A stretch of DNA of 46,856 nt from a virus (IMGVR_UViG_3300020205_003425:1-46856); one strand, 5' to 3'. Positions 23,964-32,440 are shown, counted from the first letter of the stretch. Program-made: numbers and translations. The notes: generated by a model from the sequence alone, not told the origin.

Positions 23964-24805
23964 AAGAGTTCTACACGTGGCGTAAAAAGCACTTCAACCG
24001 TGTGTCTGAGTACTCATGGCGGGTCAAAAGCAAGGAGGTCGAGGCTGAAATTCGGGCCGAATTCTCCCAATACGCTTTGGCAATCAAGCTTGAGGATGCG
24101 GTTTCTGGTATTCCCGAGCCGCTTTACAGCGTCTACCCATTTGGATGGGATAAGGATCACTACGAGAGAATCGATTCATTCATTCAGACCAACCGTGTCG
24201 CGCTACCCAAAGGCAAATCACGGGTCGCGACAAACGAGGGGTCGTATTTGGCGATATTGCGACAGCTCACCTCCGGGTTGGCCTATGACAGCGAGTCGCT
24301 TGCTTACGAACTATCCACATCGAGGGCTGATGCGCTTGAAAGTGTGATTGATGATGTGCAAGGGCCAGTATTGGTCTCTGTTTTCTACAAAGCGGAGGTG
24401 GTTGCACTGCGTCGCAGGTTTGGCGCAAGGGCACGAGCGTTTGTTGGTGATACGCCCATTAGTGAGCGCAGCCGTCTTATTCATGCGTGGAACGCTGATG
24501 AGATTCCGATTTTGCTGGCTGCCCCTGCTGCGATGGGTCATGGAATCAATTTACAGCATGGTTCAGCGCGCACCATTGTTTGGCATTCCCACTCCTTTGA
24601 TTGGGCTCAGCGTTCACAGTTCAATGCACGGTTGGTGCGCTCAGGGCAAACCAAAACGGTATCCATCGTTGACTTGGTGGGAGACATAGGGATCGACAGG
24701 GCAGTACTCACGGCTTTGGCAAACAAACAAGCCGGGGAATCAGCAATCATGGAGGTGCTTGATATTCGCCATCGGTTCACGCCAAGGGAGGTGGCTTATG
24801 GCTGA
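23960..24805 (+). CDS. SNF2-type helicase, C-terminal half (RecA2 domain)
   Basis: The product has 281 residues. The ATG at 23960 overlaps the stop of the N-terminal half (ATGA), and the preceding GGGGGG run could serve as ribosome site. FYTWRKKHF is the usual start of the inter-lobe region. Lobe 2 motifs are present: GPVLVSVFYKAEVVALRRRF (motif IV region), AAPAAMGHGINLQHG (motif V, about 187-201) and QFNARLVRSGQ (motif VI with arginine finger, about 220-230). Nothing appears to be missing between the halves. The two products must associate, or be made as one by a -1 frameshift at the G/T run, to form an active translocase. The gene overlaps the polymerase gene by 8 bases (ATGGCTGA). Confidence 0.85.
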   Translation: MKEFYTWRKKHFNRVSEYSWRVKSKEVEAEIRAEFSQYALAIKLEDAVSGIPEPLYSVYPFGWDKDHYERIDSFIQTNRVALPKGKSRVATNEGSYLAILRQLTSGLAYDSESLAYELSTSRADALESVIDDVQGPVLVSVFYKAEVVALRRRFGARARAFVGDTPISERSRLIHAWNADEIPILLAAPAAMGHGINLQHGSARTIVWHSHSFDWAQRSQFNARLVRSGQTKTVSIVDLVGDIGIDRAVLTALANKQAGESAIMEVLDIRHRFTPREVAYG

Positions 24806-26036
24806 GCGCAAGGTTTATGACTTTGAAGTGGCGTGTCAAAGGGCCGTGCTCGGCATACAGGAGCACGGTCAGCCCCCAGAGCATTTGGTAATTGATGCGC
24901 CTATTGATGCCGACACAGCTATCGAAATACACAATCGACTGGGGGACGGGTGTGAAGTCGCGGGGTACAACAACTTTGGTTTTGATACCTATTTGCTCAA
25001 TGCCCTTTTGAATGGTGCTGGGCCACAGTATTTGCACGAGGTCGCCCAGGAAATCATTGGGTTCAGAGGGCCAGCTTGGAAAGTAGCGCAGGCGCACGGG
25101 TTGGGGAAAAGCGGGTTCAATGAACTTGACCTGATGCACTACACACCGAGGGGGCGGTTGAAAGAGTACGAGGGTCGGCTGGGGATGGAGATCAAGGATT
25201 TGCCATTTGATCCATCGGCCCCCATTACCGACGAGATGCTTCCCGCAGTCATCAAATACCTGGAGCATGACCTATATGCCACTGAGAAGCTGCGTCAAGC
25301 GGTAGACGGGGATATTCTGGCCCGCGTTCTTTTGGAAGAGATGTTTGGGGTCGCTGAGCTAACTAAAAAGACAGCGGCAAACGTCGCAGCAGCCATCATC
25401 GTTGCCGAATACAGCCGAGAAATGCCAGGGGTCGATTTGCGCGATATGAAGGCGGCATCGAGCCGTATGCGCAATTGCTCCTTTGATTTCTACGTTCCAG
25501 ACTGGGTGCGCAAGGGTATTGCTGGGACGATTGCGCAAGGGATCGCCGATGCTATTGACGGGACTGAATTCAAAATTGTCGATGGGGTCAGACAGCCACC
25601 TTCGCGCGAATGGCCTGAACTGATCACTTTGTCGGATGATGATTGTCTCGAGGCGAATTTTGGGTTGGGTGGCATCCACACCAAAGACGAGGCTTGTAAC
25701 TATGCGGCGATTAGTTTTGACGTTGCAAGCCTGTACCCACACATCATCATGCATGAGGACTGTGCTCCAACTCATTTGGATGCCAGCATCTTCCATGAAA
25801 TATACGGTCGTCTGATCAAGCGTCGGCTGGAGGCCAAAAGAGCCTCTGACAAGCCAACATCAAACGCACTGAAGCTGGTTTTGAACAGTTGCTTTGGGGC
25901 ATACAACTTCCCCTTTTCGCCGTTGTACAGCCTAGACGCCTTCTTATCCATCACGGTTTCGGGTCAGCTTTGTTTGCTGGCCTTGGCTGACCGAATGAAA
26001 CAAACACAAAAACAAGAGGTAATTGAGCATGTTTGA
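24798..26036 (+). CDS. Family B DNA polymerase, N-terminal part (exonuclease, motifs A and B)
   Basis: The product has 412 residues from ATG 24798. The 3'-5' exonuclease residues are present: YDFE (Asp8, Glu10), YNNFGFD (Asn59 to Asp63) and YLEHD (Tyr154, Asp158). The polymerase palm carries motif A, SFDVASLYPHI (Asp308), and motif B, ALKLVLNSCFGAYNF (Lys359, Asn363, Gly367). It then ends shortly after GQLCLLALADRM, before motif C. Motif C and the thumb are encoded at the start of the next gene. The exonuclease resembles the short type found in other phage B polymerases (NELDLMHYTPRGRLKEYEGRLG). The split may be genuine or may require a +1 shift; the 8-base overlap and a ribosome site for the second gene favour two proteins. 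Confidence 0.85.
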   Translation: MAERKVYDFEVACQRAVLGIQEHGQPPEHLVIDAPIDADTAIEIHNRLGDGCEVAGYNNFGFDTYLLNALLNGAGPQYLHEVAQEIIGFRGPAWKVAQAHGLGKSGFNELDLMHYTPRGRLKEYEGRLGMEIKDLPFDPSAPITDEMLPAVIKYLEHDLYATEKLRQAVDGDILARVLLEEMFGVAELTKKTAANVAAAIIVAEYSREMPGVDLRDMKAASSRMRNCSFDFYVPDWVRKGIAGTIAQGIADAIDGTEFKIVDGVRQPPSREWPELITLSDDDCLEANFGLGGIHTKDEACNYAAISFDVASLYPHIIMHEDCAPTHLDASIFHEIYGRLIKRRLEAKRASDKPTSNALKLVLNSCFGAYNFPFSPLYSLDAFLSITVSGQLCLLALADRMKQTQKQEVIEHV

Positions 26037-29000
26037 TACAAAACTGACGGACCGAACACGGGTTGTGTCTTTGAATACTGACAGTATTTCCATTCAAGTG
26101 CAGCGTGGAGATGAGGAGCGTGTCGCCCGTGTCATTGGCGAGTGGGAGGAGACATTCAATTTTGAAATGGAACGCTTGGATGTGTTGGAGCACAGGGCGC
26201 TCAACATCAACAGCTACATCGAAGTAGTCCAAGAGGGTGGCGGTTCGCCTGTTATCAAAAGCAAGGGCCTGCTATCACACGACCCAGGTATCAATTCAAA
26301 CCATAACCAGCTAATCGTCTCTCAGGCCATTGGGCAGTGGATGCTGGATGGGACACCTGTGGAGCAATTCATTTTGGAAGCGGCGAAGCAGCAAGACATT
26401 TTGAAGTTCACAGAAATGCGAACTGCACCTTCAAGCAATATTCGGTACGGCAATGAGCCCATTGGCAGGATTATTCGCGTTTACCGGTCAACCCGGCAAG
26501 ACCTGCCCAAACTTACCAAGGACGCGACTGGTGCGGCCTCAGAGCAACAATTTGAACCTGGGTTTGCATACTTGCCTGGGGTTGCTTGGCCCGAAGATGA
26601 TGATTTGGATGTGCAGTGGTACATCTTGCAAGCCAAATTGATTTTGGCCCAGACTTCCACACCGTATAGCCCACAGCACAACAAGCTTGCAAAACAGCTT
26701 TCAAATTTAGGTTTGCAGGTGGCAGGTGTGGGTGGAGCGGCCACTGTTCTCACTGATGGGGCTATCAACGAAGAGGCAATTGCCAGGGGTACTGCAAAAA
26801 ATCCACGTAACTATTCGGGTGACCGAGGGCTGGCTGTCAATATTGGCAAAAGCACTGGGCTGATTTGTATCGACCCGGGGCATCTCTCGCACGACTCCTT
26901 GGTGTTGAGCTTTGGTTTTTCTGATCAGAATGTAGTTGGCGAAATACACAACAAATCGAATATCGACAAAGCCAAGCAACGAGAGTTAAAAAAAGCAGGG
27001 GTAGAGGTCAACGAAAAGGGCTATGTAAAGGTCTACGACCAGCGTGACGGCCTTGTGCCGCTGCATATGGGTTCGGCTGTAGAAGCGGTTCAAGAGAGGT
27101 CCTTGTCCTTGGGGGGTTCTGAAGCTGAACTTGCTTCAAACGATGATTTCTTGCAGGTCATGTTCGGACCATCAATTGACAGTTGTTTTGTCTGCTCAAA
27201 CACAACACCGCCAGATTCTGAGGATGAGTTTGCCAAGGCTGGTATGTGGATTGGTGGGCCCTTGCAGTACTCGCGGGACTTGTACAAAGACCCGCAACGC
27301 CAAAACTACATCTGTGTGAGCACCTTCAAAACGGACTCGGAAGGGGTTTATTACCGGCAAGGCGAATTTTTTGATGCGTTGCACTTTATTGTTTTGGATG
27401 ATATTGGATCGAAAGTTGGCGTTGACCCAAGAACCTTGGGGTTTGGTGAGCCGACCTTCATCAATGAGACATCACCAGGGAACTTCCAGTGGTATTACAA
27501 GCTAAAAGAGCCAGTTCGTGACCTGTCGGTAGCCAGTTTTCTGACAAAGCAAGTTTTGGCGACGCCGGTTCAGGGCTTTTTGATGACCGATCAGGGGGCA
27601 AAGGGGATCACAAGGCTTTGCAAGTTGCCATTTGGGCGAAATCTCAAGTTGTCGCTTGGCAAGGTTTGGCAAAACCGACCTACATCTTGGACGCCTAAAA
27701 CCGAATACACCGCGCAAGAGATTGCGGGTTGGTTTGGGTTGTCATTGGATTCTGTTCCGCACATCAGTGCGGGGCCTGCGGCTACGGCTGAAGCTGCCGG
27801 TGACCACCCTCTGATACTTGCCTTGCATGCTGCAGGGCTTTTATTGTCAGCCCAGCAAAAGGGCTCGGGGTGGTGGGACATGCTTTGCCACAACCGGGGT
27901 TCACACAGTACAGGTGCTGGTGTTGATTCAGGGACAGCCGTCAAGATTAGGCAAGACGGCTCTTGGACATTCAGGTGTCAGCATGGTCATTGTGCAGATT
28001 TAAAACCCCGAGACTTGTACAGGCATCTGTCTGAGCAGGGGTTTGTGCCAACACCCCCGCAGCACAAAATCTACATCAAGCGAATTGATCCTGCCGAAAT
28101 ATTTGATTTGGCCTCTTTTGCTGAAGATGACTTTTCATTTTTGGACCCGGACGATGGTGGGGCCGGTGAGGAGGTGGATTATCCCGATCCTGAAATCGGT
28201 GGAGGCGGTGCTGGCATTCCTATCTCAGCCGGTGGGTTGGGATCGGGAGGGGGGAAACCATGCATTTATATTGACCCGGGCCATTTGCCAAGGATGGTTC
28301 ATGAATGTGCGGAAATTCTTAACGATGTCGTTTACAAGCGTGGCATTTACTTGGTGCGCATCGGTCAAGGTTGTGAGTTGGTGGATGGGCTATCAAGAAT
28401 CGGAACACAACCCATAGTGATGCCGGTGACAAGAGCTTGGCTGGTTAGAGAGCTGACACAACGGGCTACTTTTATGCGGTGGAATGTAAAAGCCAACGAC
28501 TACAAGGTCTGTGACTGCCCTCAAAACATTGCAATGACGCTTGAGACGGGAACAGATGACTACACGTTTAGGCCGCTCACAGCCTTAGCTAACGCACCAT
28601 TCCTACGCGTAGACGGCTCTATTTGCGATAGCCCCGGATACGACGCAGACACGGGCATTTATTACGCCCCGAGCCTTGTTTTCCCATCGATCAGTGCGAA
28701 CCCCTCTTGGCAAGAAGCCAGGGACGCACTGGATTTGATAAGTGAATTGGTTAAACAGTTCCCGTTTGCCAACGAGGTCTCGAGGTCTGTGTTCTTGTCT
28801 GATGTATTGACTTCGATTGCTAGACCCACATTACCCAAGTCACCGGTTATTTTGTACAACGCCACGATGGCTGGTTCAGGCAAGACGCTGATGGCTTCTG
28901 TCGCTAATTTAATTGCTTACGGGCATGCAACGACGCACCCTTGGCCTGGGGTGAATGAAGAGGAGTTGAAAAAGGTTTTCACATCTGTGTTGCTGGCTGG

Positions 29001-29781
29001 TGACCCGGTGGTTGTCTTCGATAACTTGCCAAATGGGGCAATGATTAAGAGCGCAGCGTTGTCACAGTTTGCAACTTCAGATGATTACGCCGATCGAAAG
29101 TTGGGGGTTTCTGAGCGGGTTAAGTTTCGCAACAGGACTCGTGTTGTTTTGACTGGTAACAACATAACGCTTGCAAGCGACAACGCACGACGAACACTGG
29201 TTTGTGATTTGCAGCTTGAGGTTGAATCCATCAAAGACCGGGTCGTTGATTTTGAACACCCCAGTTTGGCGTCCCACATCAAACAAAACCGACCCCTATA
29301 CATATCTGCGGCTTTAACAGTCTTGAAAGCGTATGCCATGCATAGCGCCCCATTGATGCTGTCACCTCTTGATAGCTTTGAGGATTGGTCTTGGAGGGTC
29401 AGAGAAGCATTGGTGTGGCTGGGGGAAGAAGACCCTGTTGCGGCCATCCAATATGAGAACGATGGGTCGGGGGAAATTGCAATGGTTTTTGCAACGATTC
29501 AGGACTTGGCAAATATCAAGCAAGCCCACAGCAAAGAAAAAGATTTCAAGTCCAGTGATTTAGCCAACTGGGTCGCTTCAAACATGGCGCTGCGCGATGC
29601 CTTGGAGCAGGCTGGTTGTACCGATATCACCAGTTCAGGGAAGTTGGGATTTTGGCTGAGGGCACATAAAAACCGAATTGCTGGTGGTTTGAAGTTGATT
29701 TCCAAACAAATGCATGGCGGTCGAGAACCGGCGCGCTGGAGCTTGATTTCATCAATCAACGGAAAAAACAAGGATTTTTAG
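26029..29781 (+). CDS. Fusion: PolB motif C and thumb, primase, Zn finger, helicase
   Basis: The product has 1250 residues. ATG 26029 lies inside the previous gene's end (overlap ATGTTTGA) and is preceded by AAGAGGT. Residues 1-230 complete the polymerase: motif C VVSLNTDSISI (Asn16-Thr-Asp18; family consensus has Asp first) and a thumb region. About 440-590 resembles an archaeo-eukaryotic-type RepB primase (HFIVLDDIGSK, NETSPGNFQWYYKL, GITRLCKLPFGRN). About 615-660 is a putative zinc finger (LCHNRG then FRCQHGHC). About 855-880 has FLRVDGSICDSPGYDADTGIYY, seen in primase-helicases of phages and plasmids. Walker A MAGSGKTL (about 946-953), VVFDNLP and VVLTGNN form a ring-helicase ATPase. Primer synthesis, unwinding and polymerase C-terminus on one chain is unusual. 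I recognise no stand-alone primase or replicative helicase elsewhere. Confidence 0.8.
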   Translation: MFDTKLTDRTRVVSLNTDSISIQVQRGDEERVARVIGEWEETFNFEMERLDVLEHRALNINSYIEVVQEGGGSPVIKSKGLLSHDPGINSNHNQLIVSQAIGQWMLDGTPVEQFILEAAKQQDILKFTEMRTAPSSNIRYGNEPIGRIIRVYRSTRQDLPKLTKDATGAASEQQFEPGFAYLPGVAWPEDDDLDVQWYILQAKLILAQTSTPYSPQHNKLAKQLSNLGLQVAGVGGAATVLTDGAINEEAIARGTAKNPRNYSGDRGLAVNIGKSTGLICIDPGHLSHDSLVLSFGFSDQNVVGEIHNKSNIDKAKQRELKKAGVEVNEKGYVKVYDQRDGLVPLHMGSAVEAVQERSLSLGGSEAELASNDDFLQVMFGPSIDSCFVCSNTTPPDSEDEFAKAGMWIGGPLQYSRDLYKDPQRQNYICVSTFKTDSEGVYYRQGEFFDALHFIVLDDIGSKVGVDPRTLGFGEPTFINETSPGNFQWYYKLKEPVRDLSVASFLTKQVLATPVQGFLMTDQGAKGITRLCKLPFGRNLKLSLGKVWQNRPTSWTPKTEYTAQEIAGWFGLSLDSVPHISAGPAATAEAAGDHPLILALHAAGLLLSAQQKGSGWWDMLCHNRGSHSTGAGVDSGTAVKIRQDGSWTFRCQHGHCADLKPRDLYRHLSEQGFVPTPPQHKIYIKRIDPAEIFDLASFAEDDFSFLDPDDGGAGEEVDYPDPEIGGGGAGIPISAGGLGSGGGKPCIYIDPGHLPRMVHECAEILNDVVYKRGIYLVRIGQGCELVDGLSRIGTQPIVMPVTRAWLVRELTQRATFMRWNVKANDYKVCDCPQNIAMTLETGTDDYTFRPLTALANAPFLRVDGSICDSPGYDADTGIYYAPSLVFPSISANPSWQEARDALDLISELVKQFPFANEVSRSVFLSDVLTSIARPTLPKSPVILYNATMAGSGKTLMASVANLIAYGHATTHPWPGVNEEELKKVFTSVLLAGDPVVVFDNLPNGAMIKSAALSQFATSDDYADRKLGVSERVKFRNRTRVVLTGNNITLASDNARRTLVCDLQLEVESIKDRVVDFEHPSLASHIKQNRPLYISAALTVLKAYAMHSAPLMLSPLDSFEDWSWRVREALVWLGEEDPVAAIQYENDGSGEIAMVFATIQDLANIKQAHSKEKDFKSSDLANWVASNMALRDALEQAGCTDITSSGKLGFWLRAHKNRIAGGLKLISKQMHGGREPARWSLISSINGKNKDF

Positions 29782-29785
29782 CAAA

Positions 29786-29911
29786 TAGGGGGGGGGTGAT
29801 GGGGGTGATAGGGGGTGATCTTTTAACCGTACACGTGCAATTTCGCAATTTCTAAATATATAAGGGACGGCTGGAACATCACCCCCTATCACCCCCATCA
29901 CCCCCCCCCTA
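29786..29911. repeat. Perfect 34-bp G-rich inverted repeat around an AT-rich core
   Basis: Arms 29786-29819 and 29878-29911 are exact inverse complements, made of G-runs of nine, five and five spaced by TGAT or TGATA. The 58-base interior holds GCAATTTC twice in tandem and an AT-rich stretch (AAATATATAA). The element fills the gap between the replicase fusion and the resolvase gene. Three long G-runs per strand allow G-quadruplex formation. A replication origin, terminator-like cruciform or recombination site are candidates. A ribosome site for the next gene follows at once. Confidence 0.9.
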
Positions 29912-29929
29912 CATAAAAGGAGTCGGCTT

Positions 29930-30334
29930 ATGGGAAAAATGCAAAGAACTAAAGGTCAGGTCGGTGAGAGAGAGGCCGCGGCCTTGATTAGCCAACACAC
30001 GGGTTGGCAGGTCCGAAGGCGTGTGAGAAACGCTCATGGGGATTCCGACTTGGTTGGAGTACCAGGATGGTCCTTGGAGATTAAGCGTTACGCCCGTGGC
30101 ACTAGATCGGACGTACAGGGTTGGTGGAGGCAGTGTCTAGAGCAAAGCGGATCAAAGAGGCCAGTTTTGTTTTACCGCTTTGATCGTTGTGAATGGCGTG
30201 CAGTGTGGCTACTTAGCGATCAGTGGAGGGAATTTGATTGGACTGTGGATGGCAGCGTCCCTTTGTGGGCTTCTGTTGCCAGAGATGGGGTGCTGGGTAC
30301 GGCAGTGGATGAGCTTATAGATTTTGAAAATTGA
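29930..30334 (+). CDS. Resolvase-like PDDEXK nuclease
   Basis: The product has 134 residues, with AAGGAG before the start. The order of residues fits a small archaeal-Hjc-like or phage Holliday-junction nuclease: an N-terminal Glu (GQVGEREAAALIS, Glu13), then GDSDLVGVPGWSLEIKRY (Asp39, Glu51, Lys53) and a downstream helix with WWRQCLEQSGSKRPVLFYRFD. This protein group is frequent in temperate phages next to replication genes, where it resolves branched DNA before packaging. It directly follows the 34-bp inverted repeat, which could extrude as a cruciform and is thus a potential substrate; that link is speculative. The length is typical of the group. Confidence 0.8.
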   Translation: MGKMQRTKGQVGEREAAALISQHTGWQVRRRVRNAHGDSDLVGVPGWSLEIKRYARGTRSDVQGWWRQCLEQSGSKRPVLFYRFDRCEWRAVWLLSDQWREFDWTVDGSVPLWASVARDGVLGTAVDELIDFEN

Positions 30335-30404
30335 TCGCGGCTGTACGCATCACAAGCGCATCACCGCATAAAGTTTGGCTTAACTGGTGCTACTTGTTTT
30401 TACA

Positions 30405-30560
30405 TCAGCTCTTTGCAAATCCGAGCAGCACATCGCCATCGCTGTCCCAGTGGCGCACACAAATAACGGCAGCAGCACGCAATGTGATGAGACGAGCCGC
30501 ACAGTGTTCCTCTTCTAGCTGGCTAAGCGGCGGCAGGTGCGTATTTTTTAAAGGGTTCAT
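30405..30560 (-). CDS. Possible small reverse-strand protein (51 aa)
   Basis: The reading begins MNPLKNTHLPPLSQLEEEHC and ends HWDSDGDVLLGFAKS. The composition looks protein-like (ALR-type helix, hydrophobic strand, acidic turn), and it fills most of the 224-base gap between the resolvase and HTH genes. It has no visible ribosome site and runs against its neighbours, overlapping the next start by two bases. It may equally be non-coding leader DNA of the HTH gene. Confidence 0.3.
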   Translation of the reverse strand: MNPLKNTHLPPLSQLEEEHCAARLITLRAAAVICVRHWDSDGDVLLGFAKS

Positions 30561-30804
30561 GATGATTAAACGAGTCCCGGTCAACGAGTATGGCAAGCGC
30601 ATTGGCGAGGGTCACCCTCGTGCTCGGTTGACTGATGAGCAGATCGATCGCATTCGTGACTTGCATGAGGACCACAACCTCACCTATCTACAACTGTCAG
30701 AGATGTACTCTGTGCCCAGGACAACCATTGCTTCAATTTGTCAATACGCCAGACGGGCACAGACCCCGTTTGGGTGGAAGAGGTTAGAGGTTGAGTGTGT
30801 TTAG
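30559..30804 (+). CDS. Helix-turn-helix DNA-binding protein
   Basis: The product has 81 residues from ATG 30559 (or 30562), with AAAGGG upstream; the longer reading from 30331 has a poor, non-protein-like N-terminus. The core is a homeodomain-like or resolvase-type HTH: EGHPRARLTDEQIDRIRDLHEDHNLTYLQLSEMYSVPRTTIASICQYARR. Such proteins occur near the end of replication modules and may be late-gene regulators. Lying just before the packaging genes, it is a candidate activator for late transcription, although no target is shown. It overlaps the end of the convergent reverse gene by four bases. Confidence 0.65.
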   Translation: MMIKRVPVNEYGKRIGEGHPRARLTDEQIDRIRDLHEDHNLTYLQLSEMYSVPRTTIASICQYARRAQTPFGWKRLEVECV

Positions 30805-31109
30805 TTTTTAGGTATTAATTTGTTGAAAATAAGAGTCATGCCGTTTGATACGTCATCATCAATCTTCTCTTGAAAATCCCACTCATTTGCAAACTCATTT
30901 GCATAGTAGTCTTCAAGAAAACAAGATATTTCTTGAGTATCTGCATACACCATAATTTTCTTGATCTCTTCACCCGATGGCATCAGAACAATCATTCCTA
31001 CAAATGGAGGAATTGGTAAATTCATATCCCTTGTGGTTGATGCAATGTTCTTAGAGTCATCATATGATGAGCCATCATAAATTCTTCTGATTATTTTTAC
31101 TTTAAACAT
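30801..31109 (-). CDS. Unknown accessory protein
   Basis: The product has 102 residues. The gene is AT-rich, unlike the flanking phage genes. The product begins with a short beta segment (MFKVKIIRRIYDGSSYDD), then NLPIPPFVGMIVLMPSG and an acidic region (ISCFLEDYYANEFANEWDFQEKIDDD). There is no signal peptide, membrane helix or recognised motif. It lies 31 bases downstream of the membrane protein gene on the same strand, so both are probably transcribed together from the terminase side. As a pair they look like a late-region accessory insertion, perhaps expressed by the prophage; exclusion or defence functions are possible but unproven. Confidence 0.6.
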   Translation of the reverse strand: MFKVKIIRRIYDGSSYDDSKNIASTTRDMNLPIPPFVGMIVLMPSGEEIKKIMVYADTQEISCFLEDYYANEFANEWDFQEKIDDDVSNGMTLIFNKLIPKN

Positions 31110-31140
31110 ACGATGAGGGCTGAACCCATATTTTTAAGAT

Positions 31141-32106
31141 TTAAAGATTATTTTTTGGATTCAAATTTACATTGATTTGATGTTTTTCAATTTCAATTTG
31201 TTCCTTTGCCCTTGCGATTTCATGCTGCCCGTCAAACTCTATACCTAAATTTACAATGCTTGAAATCCAGATATCTGGTTTGCAAAATTCAATGCTGTCA
31301 TAAAAGGTGCTGTTGTAGCAATTCCACTTGCTATATTCCTCACTGTCTTGATGCACCTTTATATCAATTACGAGTTGACCGTCGACTTTAATTAAAAGTC
31401 TGCCTAATCCATTCAAGTAGCTACTGATATATTTATAAATAAATAATGTGATGTGCTTTCGATTTTCATCGATAAAACCAAAACAACTTTCCAATTTGTA
31501 GGTGGATTCATTTATTTCGCCCGTACTGGGCATAAGTTCAGGCAGTGCGAGTTCATCCCCACGCTGGTTGACTGGTAATTTGACGCGTTCGAAAATCCAA
31601 TCATCATATTTCCACTCACCGTTTTGGTTGTTTATCCATGAACTCCAATGGTAAGTTTCTTTAATGATTTTTAAGGCTGATGGAATGACTTCTGATCTGA
31701 GAATTATCTCTTTGGTTTTTTCTATCCTCTCAAGATCATCACTGCTTTCAAGCCGCCATTTTTCAAGCATCCTGTTTTTTGAATCTTCGAGGTTTCGTTT
31801 CAATGCATTTTTTGATTTTTCTATTTCGTATAGAAAATCTTCCTCAGACTCGCGTGGCGAGTCTGTAACTGGGACCTCTGGAATTAATTCTTTCGTAATC
31901 TGATTAGGTGTATTTTTATCTTGAGGCCAGCCAAGTGCGCCATTGAGTACGTAACAGCCAATCAAACCAAAAAAAGCGGGCCAACCAAATACGATCAGGT
32001 TGAGTGTCAACTGCCCTTGCGCTGTTCCAAAGGTACCGCCATAAATAAGAAGTCCAAGCCACGACAGGCTAACTATCCAGACAATTCTAAGAAGTCTAGT
32101 TTTCAT
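31141..32106 (-). CDS. Membrane-anchored accessory protein
   Basis: The product has 321 residues. Two N-terminal transmembrane helices (about 6-25, LRIVWIVSLSWLGLLIYGG, and 33-57, TLNLIVFGWPAFFGLIGCYVL) are followed by an acidic linker, a Lys/Glu-rich helical region (EIEKSKNALKRNLEDSKNRMLEKWRLES) and a C-terminal folded domain with TLFIYKYISSYLNGLGRLLIKVDGQLVIDI. No enzymatic motif is seen. It is markedly AT-rich and opposed to the packaging genes. Membrane-bound accessory proteins at such positions often mediate superinfection exclusion, which is only a suggestion here. Element copy 4 lies 13 bases upstream. Confidence 0.65.
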   Translation of the reverse strand: MKTRLLRIVWIVSLSWLGLLIYGGTFGTAQGQLTLNLIVFGWPAFFGLIGCYVLNGALGWPQDKNTPNQITKELIPEVPVTDSPRESEEDFLYEIEKSKNALKRNLEDSKNRMLEKWRLESSDDLERIEKTKEIILRSEVIPSALKIIKETYHWSSWINNQNGEWKYDDWIFERVKLPVNQRGDELALPELMPSTGEINESTYKLESCFGFIDENRKHITLFIYKYISSYLNGLGRLLIKVDGQLVIDIKVHQDSEEYSKWNCYNSTFYDSIEFCKPDIWISSIVNLGIEFDGQHEIARAKEQIEIEKHQINVNLNPKNNL

Positions 32107-32118
32107 TTAGAGGTTATT

Positions 32119-32129
32119 GGTACGCATCA
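32119..32129 (+). promoter_or_regulatory. GGTACGCATGA-type element, copy 4
   Basis: The sequence is GGTACGCATCA (one mismatch). It lies between the reverse accessory genes and the small terminase gene, 15 bases before the terminase start at 32144. A partial copy (TGTACGCATCA) lies at 30342. Confidence 0.5.
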
Positions 32130-32143
32130 CATTTCATTCTGAC

Positions 32144-32440
32144 ATGAAAATGATCGGCATGACAACTAAATTAGTGAAACCTAGAGGAAACACCGCTAAC
32201 CTGAAGCGGGCCGGTATGGGTCGACCAAAAGGCGTCCCCAACAAGGCTACAAAGGCCTTAAAGGAGATGATTTTGGGAGCCCTGGATCAGGCGGGTGGTG
32301 AGGCGTATTTGCTTTCACAGGCCCAGATTAACCCGGTTGCCTTCATGACCCTGATTGGCAAAGTCTTGCCCTCTGAAATCCAGGCCCAACTGACCGGCGC
32401 ATTGAGCGTACATGTCAACACTGGCATTGAAAGAACTTAG
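32144..32440 (+). CDS. Small terminase-like packaging protein
   Basis: The product has 98 residues from ATG 32144; ATG 32150 and 32159 are alternatives, and the longer TTG reading from 32117 would run through element copy 4. The sequence carries GRPKGVPNKATKALKEMIL, the basic N-terminal motif of many small terminase-like phage proteins, followed by a helical region (GGEAYLLSQAQINPVAFMTLIGKVLPSEIQ). Its place directly before the large terminase supports the role: binding packaging sites on the phage DNA and handing them to the ATPase. It is shorter than typical small terminases. It is separated from the large terminase gene by five bases. Confidence 0.7.
   Translation: MKMIGMTTKLVKPRGNTANLKRAGMGRPKGVPNKATKALKEMILGALDQAGGEAYLLSQAQINPVAFMTLIGKVLPSEIQAQLTGALSVHVNTGIERT

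Noticed and set aside
23412-26036. Helicase and polymerase as decayed pseudogenes
   Set aside because: All catalytic motifs are intact, the junctions are short start-stop overlaps with ribosome sites, and neighbouring genes show no decay; split genes or recoding are more likely.
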